Source of the DNA: Nitrospirota bacterium
GTDB lineage: Bacteria; Nitrospirota; Thermodesulfovibrionia; UBA6902
Length of the DNA: 10,044 nt
Direction: 5' to 3'
NCBI GenBank assembly: GCA_024277515.1
Contig: JAJRVB010000004.1
Coordinates: 1 to 10,044 of the forward strand
Shown here: positions 7,189-10,044 of the stretch, one piece after another
Layout of the letters: each line of letters starts with the position of its first letter
Position numbering within the stretch: the stretch's first letter is position 1
Translations under genes and position numbers: made by a program
Notes under the pieces: model-generated
The model's database searches: none
Seen by the model: the letters and a program-made list of their open reading frames with translations, nothing else
What the model was told of the DNA's origin: nothing

Positions 7189-8519
7189 CTAAGGAGTTTT
7201 TCTACCTGCCTGATAGATTCGTGAAGGGTAAAAATTATAAGTTTATCATTGCTGATGATTTTATCTTCACCTGAAGGGATTATCACCTTATTATCCCGTA
7301 TGATGGCGCCTATGAGGGTCTTCCTGGGAAGCTCAACCTCCCGCAGGGTCTTCCCGATAAGGATCGACCCCTTTTTTGCCTCAGCCTCCATGATCTCTGC
7401 CTTGCCTTCGGCAACGGTGGTAAGGGACAGGATGTTTCCGCTCCTGACATATTTCAGTATGGTGCCGGCCGTGATCAGTCTCGGACTGAGGACTGCCTCG
7501 ATCCCGAGGTTATATGCAAGCGGCAGGTAATCCGTCCGGTTCACGATCGCGATAACTTTTTTCACGCCGAGACTCTTTGCGAGCATTGACGCCATGATAT
7601 TCAGCTCTTCATTGTTTGATATTGCCGCAAACAGATCCATGTCATTGATATTTTCTTCCTCCAGCAGCTTCTGGTCTGATCCGTCTCCATGGAGTATGAC
7701 GCTTTTTTTCAGGGATTTGAGCAGGAATTTGCATCTCTCAACATCCTGCTCAATGATTTTCACACTGAGATTCTCCTCTTCCAATGTCTTTGCAACATAA
7801 AATCCGATCCTCCCGCCTCCAAGTATCATGACTCTCTTCACCGGTGTGGACTCCCCTCCGATAGCATTACATACGGCATCAACGTCTTCCCTTATAACAG
7901 GGAGGAAGATAATGTCATTTTTCCTCAGTATGTCATTGCCGGAGGGAATGATGATTTTTTCACCGCGCTGAATGGCCCCGATAAGGACCTTGGGGCTGGT
8001 AAGATCGAGATTCCTGAATGCCTTGCCTATCAATTTTGAATCAGATGGTATCCTGAATCCGATGACCCTCACTCTGCCTTCTTCAAAGTCTTCAACATCA
8101 GCAGCAAAAGGGACCTCAATTAATCGTATGACCGCCCTGGCGGCTTCAATCTCTGGACTTATTGCGGGATTAATACCGAGACTCTGGAGGAGGATATCAT
8201 TCGAAAAATACTCAAGATTTCTGATCCTGGCTACATTTCTCGGGATCTGAAACATCACCTTTGCAACGAGACAGGCGATCATATTGGCCTCGTCTATGTA
8301 CGTAACAGCGAGTAAAATATCCGCCTCGTCAGCGCCCGCGTCTTTGAGTACGGAAGGAGAGCCGCCTTCCCCTTCAATTAGAGCAACATCCAGGTCCTCG
8401 GACAGCCTGGTCAACTTGTCCTTGCTCTTGTCCACAACTACTACATCGATATTTTCAGCGGAAAGAAACTTGGCTAACTGGAATCCTACCTCACCGGCGC
8501 CGACAATAATAACACGCAT
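7185..8519 (-). CDS. trkA: Trk system potassium uptake protein TrkA
   Basis: TrkA is the peripheral cytoplasmic ring subunit that binds NAD(H) or nucleotides and gates TrkH. The 444-residue protein is a tandem of two RCK units, each an N-terminal Rossmann domain plus a C-terminal TrkA_C domain. The first Rossmann motif is GAGEVG (7-12), with acidic D30 at the end of strand 2; the second is GGGRIG (234-239), with E257 in the matching place. TrkA_C domains lie at about 140-220 and 365-444, both showing the I-P-S-G turn (IIPSGND at 190-196, IIPSGED at 413-419). The start MRVIIVGAGEVG fits the family exactly. Directly upstream is TATAAT, five bases from the ATG, and no ribosome binding site. It is followed immediately by trkH and preceded by the superoxide reductase gene 90 bases away on the same strand. 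Confidence 0.96.
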   Translation of the reverse strand: MRVIIVGAGEVGFQLAKFLSAENIDVVVVDKSKDKLTRLSEDLDVALIEGEGGSPSVLKDAGADEADILLAVTYIDEANMIACLVAKVMFQIPRNVARIRNLEYFSNDILLQSLGINPAISPEIEAARAVIRLIEVPFAADVEDFEEGRVRVIGFRIPSDSKLIGKAFRNLDLTSPKVLIGAIQRGEKIIIPSGNDILRKNDIIFLPVIREDVDAVCNAIGGESTPVKRVMILGGGRIGFYVAKTLEEENLSVKIIEQDVERCKFLLKSLKKSVILHGDGSDQKLLEEENINDMDLFAAISNNEELNIMASMLAKSLGVKKVIAIVNRTDYLPLAYNLGIEAVLSPRLITAGTILKYVRSGNILSLTTVAEGKAEIMEAEAKKGSILIGKTLREVELPRKTLIGAIIRDNKVIIPSGEDKIISNDKLIIFTLHESIRQVEKLLR

Positions 8520-8524
8520 GTGCC

Positions 8525-8556
8525 ATTATATCATATCAATAATGAGAAATTGGCAA
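8525..8556 (-). promoter_or_regulatory. Candidate sigma-70 promoter at the trkA start, possibly leaderless
   Basis: On the minus strand a perfect TATAAT (8530 to 8525) ends five bases before the trkA ATG, with TTGCCA (8556 to 8551) as a possible -35 at a long 20-base spacing; the overlapping TATGAT would give 15 bases. Initiation from TATAAT would fall at or next to the ATG, giving a leaderless mRNA, in keeping with the absence of a Shine-Dalgarno sequence. Neither spacing is ideal, and read-through from the superoxide reductase gene is an alternative because no terminator is visible in the 90-base gap. Confidence 0.4.
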
Positions 8557-8609
8557 TCCGCATCACAAACCTGATCGGGACCGATAAAGCGGTTTAATTG
8601 ACCTGCCGG

Positions 8610-9062
8610 CTATGCATCGGCCAGCTTTGTCCTGGCCCTCCAGTTTCCGTGGACATTGCAGCTTGCAACCGCTGAGAGAGTTCCTTGTGTCAGGCAGAGA
8701 TCGAGGGTTACGGCAGGATGATTATTTTTAGGCGTAAAAATAACTCTTGAAATATATTTTCTGTCAATATAAAAGTCAATAAATTTTATGTAGTGCTCGC
8801 TTTCCATTACGTGAGCTATGCTTCCGACAGTTACCTGTGCCGCGGAACAGTCACCGTCCTGATGCAGACCGCACTCTTTCCTGATCACTATCTGCGGCAT
8901 GTGTTTCTGTTCCGTTTCGCTCAGGTTTTCAGGATCAACAGGTTTTTTTATCGCCTCGTCATCCGCTTCAAAATTTTCTATGGCCGCACCGCAGACCGGA
9001 CATTCAACAGGCATCTGATCAAATGCAACATGGCCGCATATCTGACATGTAAAAGTCTTCAT
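8610..9062 (-). CDS. dfx: Superoxide reductase (desulfoferrodoxin family) with N-terminal rubredoxin-like ribbon
   Basis: Superoxide reductase reduces superoxide to hydrogen peroxide in the cytoplasm at a mononuclear Fe site with four His and one Cys ligand. All five ligands are visible in the 150-residue product: H54 (QKHMP), H84 and H90 (HVMESEHYI) and C135/H138 (CNVHG). K53, the conserved Lys that draws in superoxide, is kept, but the Glu usually two residues before the first His is Gln (Q52). The N-terminus (1-32) has C6-x2-C9 and C21-P-V-C24, which resembles the rubredoxin-like ribbon of rubrerythrins rather than the adjacent Cys-Cys desulforedoxin domain of classical desulfoferrodoxin. 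Two extra cysteines (C64, C72) sit in a short insertion before the second His pair. The ATG has a strong GGAGGTG ribosome binding site. It is divergent from the polyamine gene and upstream of trkA. The enzyme class is confident; the redox partner is unknown. Confidence 0.92.
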   Translation of the reverse strand: MKTFTCQICGHVAFDQMPVECPVCGAAIENFEADDEAIKKPVDPENLSETEQKHMPQIVIRKECGLHQDGDCSAAQVTVGSIAHVMESEHYIKFIDFYIDRKYISRVIFTPKNNHPAVTLDLCLTQGTLSAVASCNVHGNWRARTKLADA

Positions 9063-9107
9063 TTACCACACCTCCATAGAGTTTGCCGTATTTTGAATAT
9101 CATGAGT

Positions 9108-9158
9108 TGATTTATTTATAATCATACAGACACCCTGCCGCTATAATTGATTGTAACA
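9108..9158 (-). promoter_or_regulatory. Possible promoter and operator of the superoxide reductase gene
   Basis: On the minus strand TGT-TACAAT (9158 to 9150) is an extended -10 element without a good -35; it would start transcription near 9143 and give a leader of about 80 bases. An imperfect palindrome TGATT-N7-AATCA (9108-9124) lies just downstream, where a repressor could block transcription. Its 17-base span resembles Fur/PerR-size sites in general, but the inner bases do not match a consensus, so the regulator is unknown. Confidence 0.3.
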
Positions 9159-9211
9159 TGTATCAGCGGAGCCTGCATTCTTTTTTCTGTTTTTTTACCC
9201 CTGCGGAGTTG

Positions 9212-9240
9212 TAGACAATTTATAGCTTAATTGCTATAAT
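9212..9240 (+). promoter_or_regulatory. Sigma-70 promoter with extended -10 for the SpeD fusion gene
   Basis: TAGACA (9212-9217, five of six matches to TTGACA), a 17-base spacer, and TATAAT (9235-9240) preceded by TGC, which makes an extended -10. This is the best promoter match in the window. Initiation near 9247 would leave a leader of about 100 bases. A small hairpin CCGGA-N6-TCCGG (9246-9261) lies at the very start of that leader. Confidence 0.72.
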
Positions 9241-9349
9241 TAGCCCCGGATAAATGTCCGGAATGCCCGTGTTATCGCAGCAATGCCGATGCAGGTCTTG
9301 ATGATTAATTGCCCGGGCCATATATCAAATACGGAAAAATCTCCTGAAT

Positions 9350-10044
9350 ATGAAACCATTAGGAAGACAGATCATAGCAGAGTTTATCTACTGTTCCGCA
9401 AAGGTGCTGAATAACAGGAAGGCCCTGGAGCAGGCACTGAAGTCTGCCATAAAATCAAGCGGTCTTTCGCTTGTAAGTATAACAGGCAAAAAATTTAATC
9501 CTGTCGGGGTAACATTGATCGCGGTCATCAGCGAGTCACATGTAGCCATTCATACCTATCCGGAGGCGCGCCATGCCTCTATTGATATATTTACATGCGG
9601 CAATGGTTCCTCGGCTGTCACAAAGCTGCTCAAGCTCCTCAGAAAAGAACTGAAACCCAAGACCGTGAGGGTCATGGAAGTTCACCGGGGCAATCCTATA
9701 GAGGTGAAGCAGAAAGAGTGGATAACCTCATTTTCGGGAGCGGGATTTGAAGTGAAATACCATATTGACAAACTGCTCCTGAGTAAAAGGACCAGATACC
9801 AGCAGCTGGATATTATAGAAAATTCAAGCTTCGGCAGGATGATGTTCCTTGATAAAGACCTTCAGATAGCTGAAAGCGACATTCATGCATATGATTCAGC
9901 GATGGTGCTGCCGGTGATTGAGCGAAAAAACAGCTTTAAGAAAGTCGCGATCCTCGGAGGCGGTGACGGGGGCGTATTGAGGGAGGTCTTGAAATATAAA
10001 CCTGAAAGCGCCTGTATGGTTGAGATTGATGAAGAGGTCATAAA
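9350..10044 (+). CDS. speD: S-adenosylmethionine decarboxylase fused to an aminopropyltransferase (partial)
   Basis: Partial gene, open to the window edge (231 codons plus two bases). Residues 1-115 are a complete prokaryotic-type AdoMet decarboxylase: GRQIIAEF (5-12), the self-cleavage motif S61-E62-S63-H64 in which S63 would become the pyruvoyl group, H68 in IHTYPE and C83 in FTCG. These fall at the residue numbers I recall for the Thermotoga enzyme (63, 68, 83). Without a stop, the frame continues into an aminopropyltransferase: a beta N-domain (about 134-175, with FGRMMFLDKDLQIAESD) and the AdoMet-type glycine motif ILGGGDGGVLREV (201-213), then MVEID (223-227). The stretch A-E-S-D followed by Y181, and LGGGDGG, read like eukaryotic spermine synthase; the DEFxYHE motif of spermidine synthase is absent. 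One chain would make decarboxylated AdoMet and transfer its aminopropyl group. The ATG matches the family start but has only a weak ribosome binding site. The acceptor amine cannot be told from this part. Confidence 0.93.
   Translation, partial: MKPLGRQIIAEFIYCSAKVLNNRKALEQALKSAIKSSGLSLVSITGKKFNPVGVTLIAVISESHVAIHTYPEARHASIDIFTCGNGSSAVTKLLKLLRKELKPKTVRVMEVHRGNPIEVKQKEWITSFSGAGFEVKYHIDKLLLSKRTRYQQLDIIENSSFGRMMFLDKDLQIAESDIHAYDSAMVLPVIERKNSFKKVAILGGGDGGVLREVLKYKPESACMVEIDEEVI

Noticed and set aside
8582..8606. Short hairpin ACCG-N6-CGGT between dfx and trkA as a terminator
   Set aside because: Four-bp stem with no T run.

Overview
This is a bacterial chromosomal window from a Gram-negative (diderm) cell: it encodes an outer-membrane secretin, two predicted lipoproteins and periplasmic pilus-alignment proteins. 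Superoxide reductase, an anaerobe or microaerophile enzyme, together with moderate base composition and TrkA/TrkH and PilMNOPQ modules, would fit Nitrospirota or Desulfobacterota-like lineages. That placement is inference only; there is no rRNA or other taxonomic marker here. No tRNA, CRISPR array, insertion sequence or phage gene was seen.

Layout. Almost everything is on the minus strand, so read from right to left. At the right, about 290 bases of divergent intergenic DNA separate a minus-strand superoxide reductase gene (8610-9062) from a plus-strand polyamine gene that runs off the window (9350 onward). Left of the reductase is a K+ uptake pair, trkA (7185-8519) and trkH (5740-7188), overlapping by ATGA. 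Then comes a 544-base gene-free, AT-rich stretch. It is followed by a tight type IV pilus operon, pilM-pilN-pilO-pilP-pilQ (651-5195, junctions of -4, +6, -4 and -1 bases), and a lipoprotein gene 81 bases after pilQ (9-569).

How the genes work together. PilM (cytoplasmic, actin-like) binds the N-terminal tail of PilN. PilN and PilO form the inner-membrane alignment dimer, and the lipoprotein PilP links this to the secretin PilQ in the outer membrane. TrkA is the NAD-binding cytoplasmic gating subunit of the TrkH K+ channel-like transporter. The superoxide reductase detoxifies superoxide. The plus-strand gene fuses S-adenosylmethionine decarboxylase to an aminopropyltransferase, so one polypeptide would make the aminopropyl donor and use it.

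Most notable: (1) the SpeD-aminopropyltransferase fusion, whose transferase half reads like spermine synthase rather than classical SpeE; (2) the pilM leader, with a sigma-54-like -24/-12 element followed by a 12-bp long-range hairpin with a nested hairpin and an eight-T run just before the pilM ribosome binding site, which looks like a transcription attenuator or unrecognised structured RNA; (3) a superoxide reductase with a rubredoxin-like ribbon, a Glu-to-Gln change at the usual sixth-ligand position and an extra Cys pair; (4) a trkA start that seems to lack a leader and a Shine-Dalgarno sequence. The coding content is otherwise ordinary.
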